Notes: generated by a model from the sequence alone, not told the origin. Shown: positions 32,783-42,307, numbered from the stretch's first letter. The stretch is 64,000 bases of DNA from Desulfobaculum bizertense DSM 18034 (GCF_900167065.1 NZ_FUYA01000002.1:42817-106816); one strand, 5' to 3'. Numbers and translations: made by a program.

Positions 32783-34612
32783 ATGTACGAATTCCATTCT
32801 GCAAATTTTCCCCTCACTCCCGGCGTCTATCTGATGAAAGATGTGCAGGGGCGCATCATTTATGTCGGCAAGGCAAAGCGACTGCGGACTAGGCTTGCGT
32901 CATATTTTCGGAATGAGGAGCGTCAGACTCCAAAAACTCGGATTATGGTGAGCAAGATTAGCGCGGTTGAGACTCTCAACACCGCAACCGAGAAGGAAGC
33001 CCTGCTCCTGGAAGCAAGTCTGATTAAGAAGCATCGGCCTCGGTACAACATCGTTTTGCGGGATGATAAGCAGTATGTCTTGATGAAGTTGTCCAAGCGG
33101 CAGGAGTTCCCTCGGCTTGTGATGACGCGGCGCGTTGTTCGTGACGGGTCATTATATTATGGGCCATTTACCTCAGCTCACGCGGCCCGGCAGACTTGGA
33201 AGCTTATGGGGCGCATGTTTCCGCTACGAAAATGCGGAGACAAAATGTTTCGGAACAGAATTCGCCCATGTCTCTATTATCATATAGGGCAGTGCCTCGG
33301 CCCCTGCGTTCATCATGTTTCGACTGAGACCTATTCTGCAATTGTCCGGCAGGTTGAGCTTTTTCTCTCTGGGCGGACTGGTGAGCTTGCAACTCAGCTC
33401 CGGCAGAAGATGCTTGCTGCTTCTGATGCGTTGGATTTTGAGCAGGCTGCCCAGTACCGGGATCAGCTCAAGGCGATTGAGGCGACGGTCGAGCAGCAGT
33501 CTGTTGTGCTAAGCACAGGTTCTAATCTTGATGTGCTTGGTCTTGCTGAGACCGTGAAAGGACTTGGTTTGGCTCTGCTTTTTATTCGACAGGGCAGGCT
33601 CATTGGCAAAAAAGCACATTTTTGGTCTGGGCTTGGTCTTGAAGAGGGGGAAGAGGCTGTTCGCGGCTTTTTATCACAGTTCTATTCAAAAAGTCGTTTT
33701 ATTCCAGAGCGTATTCTCTTGCCTTGGGAGCTTGATGACGACACCATTCAGCACGTTCTCGAAGATTTTCGGCAGGGTCCTGTTTCGCTTCGCGCCCCTC
33801 GTTCTGGTGCAGAAAAGAAGCTTGTTGAGTTAGCCCGAGCCAATGCTGCGCAGGCTGCCCCCCGTGAAACAGATGATCCCCTGGACCTTCGGCTCCAGCG
33901 TGCCCTTCGTCTTGCCTCGCCACCTCGCCGGGTTGAATGTGTGGATATTTCCCATCTTGGCGGGCAGGGTATGCGTTCGGGCTGTGTGGTTTTTGAGGAT
34001 GGCCAGCCCGTTCCTTCTCAGTATCGGACTTATCTTTTTGAGGAGCTTGAAGGTTCAGGTGATGACTATGCGGCTCTTGCTGCGTGGGCCGTTCGGCGTG
34101 CGCAGTCAGAAGGGCCTCAGCCTGATTTTGTTTTGGTGGATGGAGGAAAAGGGCAGGTTTCTGCCGTCTCGCGGGCTTTAAAAGATGCCGGTTTTGAGGG
34201 AATTTGGCCTTTTGCAGGCATAGCAAAAGCTTCCGCCGAAGATCGGCAGGGTCCAGACAGGCGAGCTGGTGTTTTGGATGATCGGATTTTTCTCCCAGGC
34301 CGAAAGAATCCGCTCCCCATCCGGCCAGGAAGCCCAGAGCTTTTATTTTTACAGCGCATCCGTGATGCTGCGCATGATTTTGTTATTGGGCGGCAGCGTC
34401 AGGGACGAAAGAAACGAATGTTACAGAGTGAACTGTCGAGTATTCCCGGGATTGGTCCGGCTATGGCTCGGCAACTTTGGGAACATTTTGGTTCCATTGA
34501 TGCAATGTGCAAAGCCTCCGTCGTTGAGATTATGGAATTGCCAGGCTTTGGCCCAAAGAAAGCTGAGTCACTTTATACAGCTCTTCAGCATTTGAAGAAG
34601 GTTTCTTCATAA
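32783..34612 (+). CDS. uvrC: Excinuclease ABC subunit C
   Basis: Makes both incisions during nucleotide excision repair with UvrA and UvrB. The 609-residue protein has the GIY-YIG nuclease domain (about residues 10-90, PGVYLMKDVQGRIIYVGKAK), the UvrB-binding UVR motif (about 200-235, DALDFEQAAQYRDQLKAIE), the RNase H-like endonuclease domain (VECVDISHLGGQGM and FVLVDGGKGQ), and tandem helix-hairpin-helix motifs at the C-terminus (SSIPGIGPAMARQLWEHFGS, ELPGFGPKKAESLY). The ribosome site is poor, so expression may be low. Confidence 0.96.
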   Translation: MYEFHSANFPLTPGVYLMKDVQGRIIYVGKAKRLRTRLASYFRNEERQTPKTRIMVSKISAVETLNTATEKEALLLEASLIKKHRPRYNIVLRDDKQYVLMKLSKRQEFPRLVMTRRVVRDGSLYYGPFTSAHAARQTWKLMGRMFPLRKCGDKMFRNRIRPCLYYHIGQCLGPCVHHVSTETYSAIVRQVELFLSGRTGELATQLRQKMLAASDALDFEQAAQYRDQLKAIEATVEQQSVVLSTGSNLDVLGLAETVKGLGLALLFIRQGRLIGKKAHFWSGLGLEEGEEAVRGFLSQFYSKSRFIPERILLPWELDDDTIQHVLEDFRQGPVSLRAPRSGAEKKLVELARANAAQAAPRETDDPLDLRLQRALRLASPPRRVECVDISHLGGQGMRSGCVVFEDGQPVPSQYRTYLFEELEGSGDDYAALAAWAVRRAQSEGPQPDFVLVDGGKGQVSAVSRALKDAGFEGIWPFAGIAKASAEDRQGPDRRAGVLDDRIFLPGRKNPLPIRPGSPELLFLQRIRDAAHDFVIGRQRQGRKKRMLQSELSSIPGIGPAMARQLWEHFGSIDAMCKASVVEIMELPGFGPKKAESLYTALQHLKKVSS

Positions 34613-34645
34613 CTTTTTGCGAAAAATGTTCGAAAACCTGTTGTC

Positions 34646-34677
34646 TTGACGTTAAATTCGGATTACTTTAATCGGAA
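34646..34677 (+). promoter_or_regulatory. Rrf2 gene promoter with overlapping operator
   Basis: TTGACG at 34646-34651 is followed, after 17 bases, by TAATCG. TTCGGATTA-CTT-TAATCGGAA (34657-34677) is a nine-base inverted repeat with one mismatch lying over this promoter, as expected for an autoregulating Rrf2 repressor. Confidence 0.55.
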
Positions 34678-34719
34678 ACTCGCGTGTTTGATGCACACTT
34701 TTTATCCCACGAGTAGAGT

Positions 34720-35157
34720 ATGAAATTATCCGCACGATCAAGATATGCAACTCGACTGTTGCTTGATTTGGCCATCAATGCCGACAATGCCCCGCTTAAG
34801 GCGCCGCTCCTTTCGGAGCATACAGGCATTACTGTTCAGTTTATTGAGCAGATTATGAAGCCCCTTAAACGGGCAGGGCTTGTGACGAGCCAGCGCGGTG
34901 CGAATGGTGGGCACACCCTCGCTAAAAATCCAGAAACGATTACCCTCGCCGATATTGTCGACATCATGGAAGAGGGAATTCAGCTTACTAAGTGTTGCGC
35001 TGACCCCGCAGCGTGCGATCGTTCCGATGAATGCAAGGCCCGCGATGCGTGGCTTCACGCCTCCAACGCCCTGCGCGAAGGACTTGCCGCAATCTCCCTC
35101 GCAGACCTTATGCATTCTCCAATCTCTTCTCATTCTCTCCTCTCGGAAGAAGAATAG
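34720..35157 (+). CDS. Rrf2-family transcriptional regulator
   Basis: The 145-residue winged-helix protein begins MKLSARSRYATRLLLDLA, with the recognition helix ITVQFIEQIMKPLKRAGLV and the wing SQRGANGGHTLAKNP. Cysteines at 92, 93, 99 and 105 (C-x5-C-x5-C) fall where IscR/NsrR/RsrR-type members bind an iron-sulfur cluster, so a cluster or thiol sensor is likely. An inverted repeat overlaps its promoter. No isc or suf gene is next to it, so its regulon must be elsewhere. Confidence 0.88.
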   Translation: MKLSARSRYATRLLLDLAINADNAPLKAPLLSEHTGITVQFIEQIMKPLKRAGLVTSQRGANGGHTLAKNPETITLADIVDIMEEGIQLTKCCADPAACDRSDECKARDAWLHASNALREGLAAISLADLMHSPISSHSLLSEEE

Positions 35158-35193
35158 AACTGCATGGATGGATGGACAGGAAGAGGGAAGATG

Positions 35194-35561
35194 TTGGGGG
35201 CCAGCCCCCAAACCCCCGCGTAAGGGAATGATTCCCTTACGTATCCTCATCGAGTTTAAAAGCCGTTCAAGCTTCGCTTGAACGGCTTTTAAACTTAATG
35301 GGGCTGCCTAAAGCGGCTTTTTTTTCTTCTGCGAGTTGCCACCATTTTCTTTTTGAACGCGAGCGTTCAAAAGAAAATAAGTGCGGTCTGGAAAAGGCAA
35401 AAGAACACGCGTTAGGGAAACGCCCACTAGGCCAAAATTAAAGGGCCGGATGTAAGGGAAAGCCAACGGCTTTCACACATCCGGCCCTTTAATTTTGGGC
35501 GATAGCGGGATTCCCAAGGGCCTCGTCCTTGGGCGGGGTCAAGGGGCAGCGCCCCTTGCAG
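35194..35561. repeat. Modular intergenic repeat element, copy 2 (inverted)
   Basis: The same modules as at 18683-19031, in reverse order and complement: GGGGGCCAGCCCCC end, module C (CGTAAGGGAATGATTCCC core, ending about 35250), cassette V2 (35254-35294, 41 bases), module B with GAACGCGAGCGTTC (about 35355-35368), CGCCCACTAG, cassette V1 (35432-35498, 67 bases), and module A up to 35561. Modules are nearly identical to copy 1, while both cassettes have unrelated stems of the same length. It lies just before tRNA-Arg. Confidence 0.85.
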
Positions 35562-35600
35562 AGCACGAGACGGAGTCTCGTAACCAACCCACCCAAGTGC

Positions 35601-35633
35601 AAAAAAAAAGAGCTACGTTGAAACGTAACTCTT
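35601..35633 (-). terminator. Terminator of tRNA-Arg
   Basis: On the minus strand, AGAGTTACGTT and AACGTAGCTCT enclose TTC and are followed by nine T. Confidence 0.9.
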
Positions 35634-35646
35634 TTTATAACCGATA

Positions 35647-35723
35647 TGGTGGGCAATGCAGGAATCGAACCTGCGGCCTCTAGCTCCGGAGGCTAGCGCT
35701 CTATCCAACTGAGCTAATTGCCC
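35647..35723 (-). tRNA. tRNA-Arg(CCG)
   Basis: A 77-base cloverleaf. Acceptor GGGCAAT/ATTGCCC, anticodon loop CTCCGGA (anticodon CCG), GGTTCGATTCC T-arm and encoded CCA. Confidence 0.96.
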
Positions 35724-35860
35724 GCGGGAGAACGTTAGTATGCCCGAGGGGGGTGAGTTGTCAAGGTCTGTGAGGAAAAAAGGGCATATTTTTCATAGCT
35801 CTTAGGGCAGATAAGGGGAGTCTCTTGTCAATCTCAGAGTGGGGATGATAGACAAGAGAT

Positions 35861-36478
35861 ATGACAGCACAAAAAAAATCGACGGGAGTAGCGCGCCGAA
35901 GGATCGTGCTCGCGGTAACGGGAGCCAGTGGCAGTCCGTACGCGGTCACACTTGCGCGTGCTCTTGGTGAGAATCCTGAGATTGAGTTGCACTGTATTGT
36001 TTCTGATGCAGCGAAATACGTTCTGCACGAGGAGCTTGGTGAAGATGTTGAGAGTATCACGCAATATGCGGATGCAGTGTATACGCAGCGTGATATAGGG
36101 GCAGGTCCGGCGAGTGGTTCGTGGCGACACGATGGTATGATCGTGTGCCCATGCTCAATGGCATCGCTTGCAGCTATCGCAACGGGACTCGCATCAAATC
36201 TGATCCACCGTGCGGCAGACGTGACGCTCAAGGAGCGGCGTCGGCTGGTGCTGGTTCCTCGGGAGACCCCGTTTAATCGAATTCATCTAGAAAACATGCT
36301 GCGGGTGGAGCAGGCAGGCGCTGTTATTATGCCGCCGTGCCCTGCTTTTTATCTGAAAGCCCGAACGATACAGGATTTGCTGAATCATTTTTGTGGTCGA
36401 GTGCTGGACATGATGGACATAGAACACGAACTTTCTGGCCGCTGGAATACCCCGACAGAAGAGGAGCCTCCTTTATGA
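35861..36478 (+). CDS. ubiX: Flavin prenyltransferase
   Basis: Makes prenylated FMN for UbiD-type decarboxylases. The 205-residue protein has [17 protein letters not shown] at the N-terminus, [26 protein letters not shown] (FMN and prenyl site), and [34 protein letters not shown], all standard for UbiX/Pad1. The stop overlaps the start of the UPF0173 gene by ATGA. No ubiD is in the window. Confidence 0.94.
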   Translation: MTAQKKSTGVARRRIVLAVTGASGSPYAVTLARALGENPEIELHCIVSDAAKYVLHEELGEDVESITQYADAVYTQRDIGAGPASGSWRHDGMIVCPCSMASLAAIATGLASNLIHRAADVTLKERRRLVLVPRETPFNRIHLENMLRVEQAGAVIMPPCPAFYLKARTIQDLLNHFCGRVLDMMDIEHELSGRWNTPTEEEPPL

Positions 36479-37176
36479 GCCTTTCCGTGACATGGTACAG
36501 CCATGCAAATTTTCTTCTTGAATATGATGGCGTTCGCATTCTGATTGATCCGTTTTTTACTGGTAATCCTCAGGCCCCGTGTACAGCAGATGAGATTGCA
36601 CCGGTTGATGCTGTGCTTGTGACCCATGACCATGGCGATCATGTTGGCGATGCTGTTGCACTGTGTGCAAAACATAATGTACCGCTGGTGACGATTGTTG
36701 GTACCGCTGAAAAGTTGCAGCAGCAGGGCGTGCCTGCGGACTGTATTGCCAACGGCATTGGGATGAACATTGGCGGAACACTGGAGATAAAGGGCGTTAA
36801 GATAACCATGACGCAGGCTTTTCATTCCAGCGAATCCGGTGCTCCGACCGGTTTTATCCTGCGCTTCCCGGATGGAACAACAGTTTACCACGCTGGGGAT
36901 ACGGGTATTTTCTCGTCCATGCAGCTTTTTGGTGAATTGTACTCTATTGATGTTGCCATGCTGCCGATTGGCGGCGTGTTCACAATGGACCCATTGCAGG
37001 CCGCCAAAGCCTGTGAACTGCTGGGCTGCTCAACCGTGATTCCAATGCACTGGGGCACCTTCCCGGTGCTGGAGCAGAATACAGAGCATTTTGCGCAGGC
37101 GCTTGCTGCCCGTGGGCTGAATGCGGTGAAGATGCTGGCACCAGAACCGGGAACGGCAGTGATTCTGGAAAAATAG
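36475..37176 (+). CDS. UPF0173 metal-dependent hydrolase (beta-lactamase fold)
   Basis: The 233-residue protein begins [20 protein letters not shown] and has the metallo-beta-lactamase motif THDHGDHV (His/Asp metal ligands), HAGDTGIF and a C-terminal [13 protein letters not shown]; these define the YtkL/UPF0173 family of unknown substrate. The start overlaps the ubiX stop by four bases, so translational coupling is likely; an upstream in-frame ATG lies inside ubiX. A terminator follows at 37199. Confidence 0.88.
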   Translation: MSLSVTWYSHANFLLEYDGVRILIDPFFTGNPQAPCTADEIAPVDAVLVTHDHGDHVGDAVALCAKHNVPLVTIVGTAEKLQQQGVPADCIANGIGMNIGGTLEIKGVKITMTQAFHSSESGAPTGFILRFPDGTTVYHAGDTGIFSSMQLFGELYSIDVAMLPIGGVFTMDPLQAAKACELLGCSTVIPMHWGTFPVLEQNTEHFAQALAARGLNAVKMLAPEPGTAVILEK

Positions 37177-37198
37177 AGCGAGTGAAAAGAGAAAAGAA

Positions 37199-37233
37199 AA
37201 ACGCAGGAAGCGAAATGCTTGCTGCGTTTTTTT
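37199..37233 (+). terminator. Terminator after the UPF0173 hydrolase gene
   Basis: ACGCAG-GAAGC and GCTTG-CTGCGT form the stem, followed by seven T. Confidence 0.85.
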
Positions 37234-37253
37234 GTGCGCTGTGAAAGGGGAAG

Positions 37254-38405
37254 CTAGACGCTGAGTTCGTCATCCTTAGGAAGATGCGTGCTGAGGTATT
37301 CAATCATTGCAGACTGAACGTCCTCAATGGGCATTTCAACAGAAAGAAGAATCATGGCAATGTCGCGAAGTTCGCGGCCAATGGCTGTTTTGGGTGCCAT
37401 TTCAGCGAGGGAAGACTGAACAAGCACCTCATGCCTGCAAGGTTCTTCCTTTGCTTCTTCGTCGAGATGCTCTGGTTCGCTGTGCTCTGTCGTTTCCACG
37501 AGAGCTTCATCAAGTTCATCATCTTCGAAAATTTCTTCTGGGGCAGGAGCTTCGGGCTGTACTTCCTGAGCCTCTGGAGCTTCTGCTCTGGGCTGTGCTG
37601 GGACGTCCTCGGACGGCTGAACCTCGTCGTGGGAAGGGTGCTCTGCTGCGTGAAGCTCTTCGCCGTGAGAGTGTTCAGAATGATGTTCGGGCTGTACTTC
37701 CGTCTGAATTTCAGGAGTTGCGTCCTGTGGCTCCGTGCGCTGCTCTTCCTGAATCTGCTCCGGCTGGCGGCGTTCAGGCTCTGGTTGCCTCTGCGCAGGC
37801 TGCTCCTGAACAGGGGCGTGTGCATAACGTTCTTCATGCTGGGCAGACATGCGAGGCTCGGACATTCTGGATTCAGGGGCGGGAGCTTCGGAAATCCGAT
37901 GCTCGGACAGCTGAGGCTCAGCGTATTCGGTGCGCTGGGGCTGGACATACTCCTCACGGCGGACAGGCTGCTGCGGAGCTGTGTACTGCTGGGCTTCGCG
38001 GCGTGGCTGTTCGTTACGTGGCGCGGCCTGTTCTGGCGCATCAAATGGCGAATAGTCGCGGGAATGGATATCGTGCGGAGCAGAGCGGTATGTGTCCTGA
38101 GAGGGGAAGCTTGAATGTGGTGCTTCTGGGCGGCGCTCTACCTGCTGGCGGCGGACTGGACGAATGGAAGGATCAAAGCCGCTGGCCCAGATGGAGCCTG
38201 TGCCAAAGTAGAGCCATTCGCGATTGATTTCTGGATAACACTCAAGGATTTTTTCGAGCAGGCTTACCCGTATTTTTTCCTGACCTTTGTCGGTGAGGTA
38301 TCCATTAAATGTTGTCTGTGCGACGTCTATTCTACGCGCAAAGGCTGCCCGGCTTCCGCCTTCAACCTGAGCAATGATATTATCGATTCTTTCAAATAAC
38401 TGCAT
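37254..38405 (-). CDS. CI-like helix-turn-helix protein with very long disordered acidic region
   Basis: The 383-residue product has a phage CI repressor-type HTH domain at about residues 1-70 (GGSRAAFARRIDVAQTTFNG is the helix-turn-helix; EINREWLYFGTG ends it). Residues about 75-320 have no predicted fold and are dominated by Glu, Pro, Gln, Arg and His, with repeated short units of the type EPR/SEPRM. A short, probably helical C-terminal domain (about 322-383, SLAEMAPKTAIGRELRDIAM) follows. Start 38405 is chosen by homology of the HTH; the ribosome site is poor and an in-frame ATG exists at 38471. No phage genes are nearby. Target unknown. Confidence 0.7.
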   Translation of the reverse strand: MQLFERIDNIIAQVEGGSRAAFARRIDVAQTTFNGYLTDKGQEKIRVSLLEKILECYPEINREWLYFGTGSIWASGFDPSIRPVRRQQVERRPEAPHSSFPSQDTYRSAPHDIHSRDYSPFDAPEQAAPRNEQPRREAQQYTAPQQPVRREEYVQPQRTEYAEPQLSEHRISEAPAPESRMSEPRMSAQHEERYAHAPVQEQPAQRQPEPERRQPEQIQEEQRTEPQDATPEIQTEVQPEHHSEHSHGEELHAAEHPSHDEVQPSEDVPAQPRAEAPEAQEVQPEAPAPEEIFEDDELDEALVETTEHSEPEHLDEEAKEEPCRHEVLVQSSLAEMAPKTAIGRELRDIAMILLSVEMPIEDVQSAMIEYLSTHLPKDDELSV

Positions 38406-38712
38406 GAAGTTCTGCCGTGTTTTGCCGGTTTGGATGAGGCTGCACAGCTCTCTGCTGCGAGAGCAATGCATTGAGTATATTTAGCAATACGCGGTCGGGC
38501 TATGATGCGTCAAGCCACCGCCCCGGGCGGTGTGGCGAAGAATGATCATGAGAAAGAGGGTTTGGGAGTTTTGTGACAAAGTCCGTGCAAAGGGATGCCG
38601 GGGATGTTCATTTTATGATATGAATGAAGAAGGTGGCATTCCTCACCATGCTCTTCTGGTTTTTGTGTAATATAAGAAGCTTACCTGACTATTCGCCACC
38701 TAGGGGGAACAC
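38406..38712. promoter_or_regulatory. Divergent spacer with palindrome
   Basis: A gene-free spacer between the CI-like gene and a small ORF. CACCGCCC-C-GGGCGGTG near 38517-38533 is a perfect GC-rich inverted repeat that could be a regulator site. No clear promoter hexamers. Confidence 0.35.
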
Positions 38713-38934
38713 ATGAGGAAAATCAGTTTGGGACAGGAACAGGATGTTCATCATGATTCATGGGTGGAAAGAAGTTCTCAACCAGTCCGCGTTTTGCGTA
38801 TTATTGCTATTGGCAGAGAAGGAGAACGGGTAGAAGCTGATCGACAGATTTGTTCTCAGAATGATCTTGCTCTTTTTATGCTCGACGTTCGCAGCTGTGG
38901 ATACAGGGTCCAGAGCATACGACGATTGTCATAA
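38713..38934 (+). CDS. Small protein of unknown function
   Basis: The 73-residue reading frame has AGGGGGAA seven bases before the ATG and its own terminator 17 bases after the stop, which together argue for a real gene. The sequence is polar, without signal or membrane segment; LRIIAIGREGERVEADRQIC is the most ordered-looking part. No family is recognised. Confidence 0.5.
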   Translation: MRKISLGQEQDVHHDSWVERSSQPVRVLRIIAIGREGERVEADRQICSQNDLALFMLDVRSCGYRVQSIRRLS

Positions 38935-38949
38935 ACGAACCGACCTCGT

Positions 38950-38979
38950 AGGCGCACTCAGCTGGGTGCGCCTTTTTTA
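38950..38979 (+). terminator. Terminator after the 73-residue ORF
   Basis: AGGCGCAC and GTGCGCCT form the stem, followed by six T. It also lies at the end of the convergent gene at 38977. Confidence 0.88.
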
Positions 38980-39369
38980 TTTGAACGCGTCTGTCTGACG
39001 GGCAAATATGCCACGGAAGAAAAGCCCGCGGATTTCTTTGTGCCGTGACATGAGCGCGCCCATTCGCTTGTCATAGAAATGAATTTGCATAAGTCCACGC
39101 AGGACAAGAAAAGTCCCAAGGGCAATGAACAGGCAGCAGCCAATAATAACCAGCGTCAGGAGAAGGGCATTGTCGGGCAGGGAGTAGTGACTGGACATGA
39201 CAATGAGAAAGGACAGCACGGTGAGGGGGAGGACTGCAACGGCAATGCCTGTGCGCAGGGTTGTGTGAGCTGTGCGTTTTTCCGAAAGCAGAAGCAGTAC
39301 CTGCTGGTATGCGTCTTTGTCACTTTCCACTGGGGGAGCCTGTAAGGGATTCTGTGTTTCTTGTGTCAT
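38977..39369 (-). CDS. Small two-helix membrane protein
   Basis: The 130-residue protein has transmembrane helices at about 42-62 (GIAVAVLPLTVLSFLIVMSS) and 72-93 (LLLTLVIIGCCLFIALGTFLV), with a charged N-terminal part and a basic C-terminal tail. The start at 39369 gives a normal N-terminus; the frame is open much further upstream but runs into the spacer before the chemoreceptor gene. It lies about 95 bases after the chemoreceptor on the same strand and may be co-transcribed. Function unknown. Confidence 0.6.
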   Translation of the reverse strand: MTQETQNPLQAPPVESDKDAYQQVLLLLSEKRTAHTTLRTGIAVAVLPLTVLSFLIVMSSHYSLPDNALLLTLVIIGCCLFIALGTFLVLRGLMQIHFYDKRMGALMSRHKEIRGLFFRGIFARQTDAFK

Positions 39370-39463
39370 ACTGAGAGAATATAAGAAGCGTTGCGAGAGC
39401 ACAAGAGGGGCGAGAAACCGTGGGGGGAAAAGCAGGGACGGAAAAAACCGCCCCTGCATGGAT

Positions 39464-41281
39464 TTATGCGTTCTGAGCTTCGTCTTTGAGTTGATTAATG
39501 ATGTGACCCAGCTCTGAGGTCTGGCTCTGGAGGTCCCTGAGCGCTGTGACCGAGGCTGTAACCTCTTCGGCGTTAAGCTCGGCGATGTTGTTGATGTTGC
39601 CGATGTTGGCGTTGATTTCATCGCTGGCCGTGGACTGTTGCTCGGATGCCGCGGCAATGCTTCTGATCTGCTCTGCACTGTCATCAGCAGCTGTTACGAT
39701 GCCACCAAGCATTTCACCTGATTTCCCAGAGAGCTGGACGGCTTCTTCAAGGTGCCGGAGAGCTTCTGTCATGGACTGCACATTGCTGTTGGACACCTGC
39801 TGAATTGCTGCGATGGCACTTCCTACGTCGCGGGTTGCGGCCATTGTTTTCTCGGCGAGTTTGCGGACTTCATCGGCGACAACGGCAAAGCCTCTGCCTG
39901 CCTCACCCGCACGGGCGGCTTCAATGGCCGCATTAAGGGCCAGCAGGTTGGTCTGGTCGGCAATGTCAGTAATGACATTCATGATGGTCCCAATGGACTC
40001 AGCCTGTTCTTCCAGCTCGGCCATGTTTTCGTTGAGTTCGTTGCTCTTGGTGCGGGTTTCCTCAATCGCCCCAATCGCTTCTCCAACAATAGTCTGGCCT
40101 TCAAGGGCTTCGGAGTAGGCTTTGTGACTGGCTTCGGCTGCCTGCGTGGCATTGCGGGCAACTTCAAGCACTGTGGCACTCATTTCTTCCACTGCTGTTG
40201 CCGTGGATGCAACGCTTACACGCTGGTTTTCTGTGCCTTTCTGGATTTCTTTGCTTTGGGTTGCAATGCGCCCTGAGGCATCGATGACTTTTTGGACAAC
40301 AGTATCAAGCTTGTTTGCAGCGGTAAGCATGCCTTCGTTGCGGGCCGTACGAGCCTGATCAAGGGCCTCCTGCGCCTGAGCGCTTGCGTCCTCTGCTGCG
40401 CGGGCTTTTTCTTCTGCAACCTGCGTCTTTTGCTGAATCTCAGTCATGTTGCTGCGCAGAACCTGAGCCATTTTCATCAACTCGCGCTCCAGCTCTGCGA
40501 TTTCGTCAGTGCCTATGCGGTTGAGCTTGATATCAAGATTGCCATCAGAAATGGCTTCGGCCGCGACTGTTGCCCGCTGAATTGGGCCAACAATGCTTTT
40601 TGAAACGGCGATGCTAAATCCAATAATGAGGAGTAGCCCTGCTCCCAAAATCATGAGCGTTGATTTGAGGTGTTCAGAAACATTGTCACTCAGTTGGGTG
40701 TCTAAGCGGATTTTTTCCTGTTCGATAGTATCAAGGTAGACGCCTGTGCCAATCCAGAACGGAGAGCCTGGAATGGGCGTTGCGTAGGCGAGTTTTGGGG
40801 TATTTCCCGCTCCGGGTTTTTTGAACGTGAAATGGACAAAACCACCGCCAGACTGTGCCGCTTTGCTGAGTTCACGAACGAAAAAGATACCATCTTTGTC
40901 GGTGGAAGACATGAGGTCTTTTCCTTCGAGAGAGGGCTTGGCTGGTAAAGAAAAAGGAACAGTTCCCTGATAGGCAAAGTAGTAGCCAGAATTGTCTGCG
41001 CCAAAAGTGATGTGTTCTGTTGCAGATTTGATAAATGCTTTTTGCTCTTCTGGTGTTTCAATATTTTGAAGAGAACGGGAAAGGGCAGCGGCAAGCGTAC
41101 GGGTTGCTGTTTGAATCTCATTTTTGTGGCCATCGAGCATTTTTTGTTCCGTGGTATGGATGACGGCATCTCTGATGGCATGAGAGTTCATAAGAAAGCT
41201 GAAAACTCCGGCGACGAGGAGTAGCAGCGTGGCACAAAGCACAAACATAATGCGGGTTTGGATGGAAGAGTTTCGAAGCAT
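39464..41281 (-). CDS. Methyl-accepting chemotaxis protein with periplasmic Cache domain
   Basis: A 605-residue membrane chemoreceptor. Transmembrane helix 1 is at about residues 10-31; a single Cache domain follows (about 35-195, with [25 protein letters not shown] and [13 protein letters not shown], like PilJ/sCache_2 types that bind small organic acids). The second transmembrane helix is at about 205-225, HAMP at about 225-280 ([20 protein letters not shown]), and the signalling domain tip is [20 protein letters not shown]. No C-terminal CheR pentapeptide. AAGGAGA precedes 41281. Ligand unknown. Confidence 0.9.
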   Translation of the reverse strand: MLRNSSIQTRIMFVLCATLLLLVAGVFSFLMNSHAIRDAVIHTTEQKMLDGHKNEIQTATRTLAAALSRSLQNIETPEEQKAFIKSATEHITFGADNSGYYFAYQGTVPFSLPAKPSLEGKDLMSSTDKDGIFFVRELSKAAQSGGGFVHFTFKKPGAGNTPKLAYATPIPGSPFWIGTGVYLDTIEQEKIRLDTQLSDNVSEHLKSTLMILGAGLLLIIGFSIAVSKSIVGPIQRATVAAEAISDGNLDIKLNRIGTDEIAELERELMKMAQVLRSNMTEIQQKTQVAEEKARAAEDASAQAQEALDQARTARNEGMLTAANKLDTVVQKVIDASGRIATQSKEIQKGTENQRVSVASTATAVEEMSATVLEVARNATQAAEASHKAYSEALEGQTIVGEAIGAIEETRTKSNELNENMAELEEQAESIGTIMNVITDIADQTNLLALNAAIEAARAGEAGRGFAVVADEVRKLAEKTMAATRDVGSAIAAIQQVSNSNVQSMTEALRHLEEAVQLSGKSGEMLGGIVTAADDSAEQIRSIAAASEQQSTASDEINANIGNINNIAELNAEEVTASVTALRDLQSQTSELGHIINQLKDEAQNA

Positions 41282-41666
41282 ATTTCTCCTTCGTAGACGA
41301 TATAGCGGTCGGGCTGGAAAGCAGTGCAAGATCGAAGAAAAACAGAGGTTCATCTTGGTCTATCTGTCCGGAAAAATTATATTTGAGTGCAGTATATTGC
41401 AAAAAGAGATTTGTCGATTGAAAAAAGCGTCAAAATAACGGCCGCTTAGAGCTTGCTGGGTGATAGGTACGTGGGCTTTTGTGAGCTGTTTCATAAAAAG
41501 TAAAGAAAGAATGATGCTTATGAGAATTGGAGCAGTTTAGTATGCTTTTGGTAAGTACAGCACTTTTTTGTTGGTACTTGCAAAAAAATTTCAGAATAGT
41601 GTCTAATGGTGTTTCAGACAAAAACTGGCGCGTTTTTTTGCGTGCGAAAAAAGGAGAGCTGAAACG
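41282..41666. other. Gene-free divergent spacer
   Basis: 385 bases between the divergent chemoreceptor and flavoprotein genes. It is AT-rich in its right half, which probably contains both promoters, but no confident hexamer pair, RNA or ORF is seen. Confidence 0.4.
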
Positions 41667-42278
41667 ATGTATGTACTCGCAATAAATGGAAGCCCAAGAA
41701 AAGGTGGAAACACTGAAATTATGCTGCACAAGGCACTGGAGCCGCTGAAGGCCGCTGGCTGGGAAACAGAGTATGTCCGCATTGGTGGCAAGGCTGTTCG
41801 AGGCTGTCTCGCATGTGGCAAGTGTTTTGAGCTGAAAAATAATACCTGCATTCAGAAGCAGGATGTGTTTAACGAGCTGATGGAAAAGATTGTTCGGGCT
41901 GATGCCATTATCTGTGGATCTCCGACATATTTTGCAGATATTACTCCAGAGCTGAAAGCTGTGCTGGATCGCTCCGGTATGGTGGCCATTGCAAATGGCA
42001 ACTCTCTGCGTGGCAAGATTGGCGCTGGTGTGATTGCTATGCGTCGCGGTGGCGGAACACACGCCTTTGATAGCATTAACCATATGTTCCTGATGTCGCA
42101 GATGATTGTTCCGGGGTCCATTTACTGGAATCTGGGCTTCGGTCTGAACAAAGAAGAAGTCTCTGGTGATGCCGAAGCTATGGCAAACATGGAACATATT
42201 GGACAGGCCATTGACTGGCTGGGCCGGGCCATTGCTCCTGTGAGGGATGAATACCCTGTTGGGAAAGGCGTTGGCTGA
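41667..42278 (+). CDS. Iron-sulfur flavoprotein (NADPH-dependent FMN reductase family)
   Basis: The 203-residue flavodoxin-like protein starts YVLAINGSPRKGGNTEIML, with the FMN phosphate loop SPRKGGNT. The cysteines C47, C50, C53 and C61 (C-x2-C-x2-C-x7-C, in GCLACGKCFELKNNTC) match the compact Fe-S motif of the ISF family, known in methanogens and sulfate reducers for electron transfer or oxygen detoxification. GSPTYFADITPELKAVLDR binds FMN. AAAGGAGAG precedes the ATG, and a T-tract terminator follows. Confidence 0.88.
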   Translation: MYVLAINGSPRKGGNTEIMLHKALEPLKAAGWETEYVRIGGKAVRGCLACGKCFELKNNTCIQKQDVFNELMEKIVRADAIICGSPTYFADITPELKAVLDRSGMVAIANGNSLRGKIGAGVIAMRRGGGTHAFDSINHMFLMSQMIVPGSIYWNLGFGLNKEEVSGDAEAMANMEHIGQAIDWLGRAIAPVRDEYPVGKGVG

Positions 42279-42307
42279 TTGTGAGGCACGCATAATTGAC
42301 GACAAAA

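Noticed and set aside
18683-35561. CRISPR array or classical transposon made from the intergenic repeats
   Set aside because: There are only two copies, no short regularly spaced direct repeats, and no transposase or cas gene.
37254-38405. Prophage repressor
   Set aside because: Only the HTH resembles CI; no phage structural, integrase or lysis genes are in the window.
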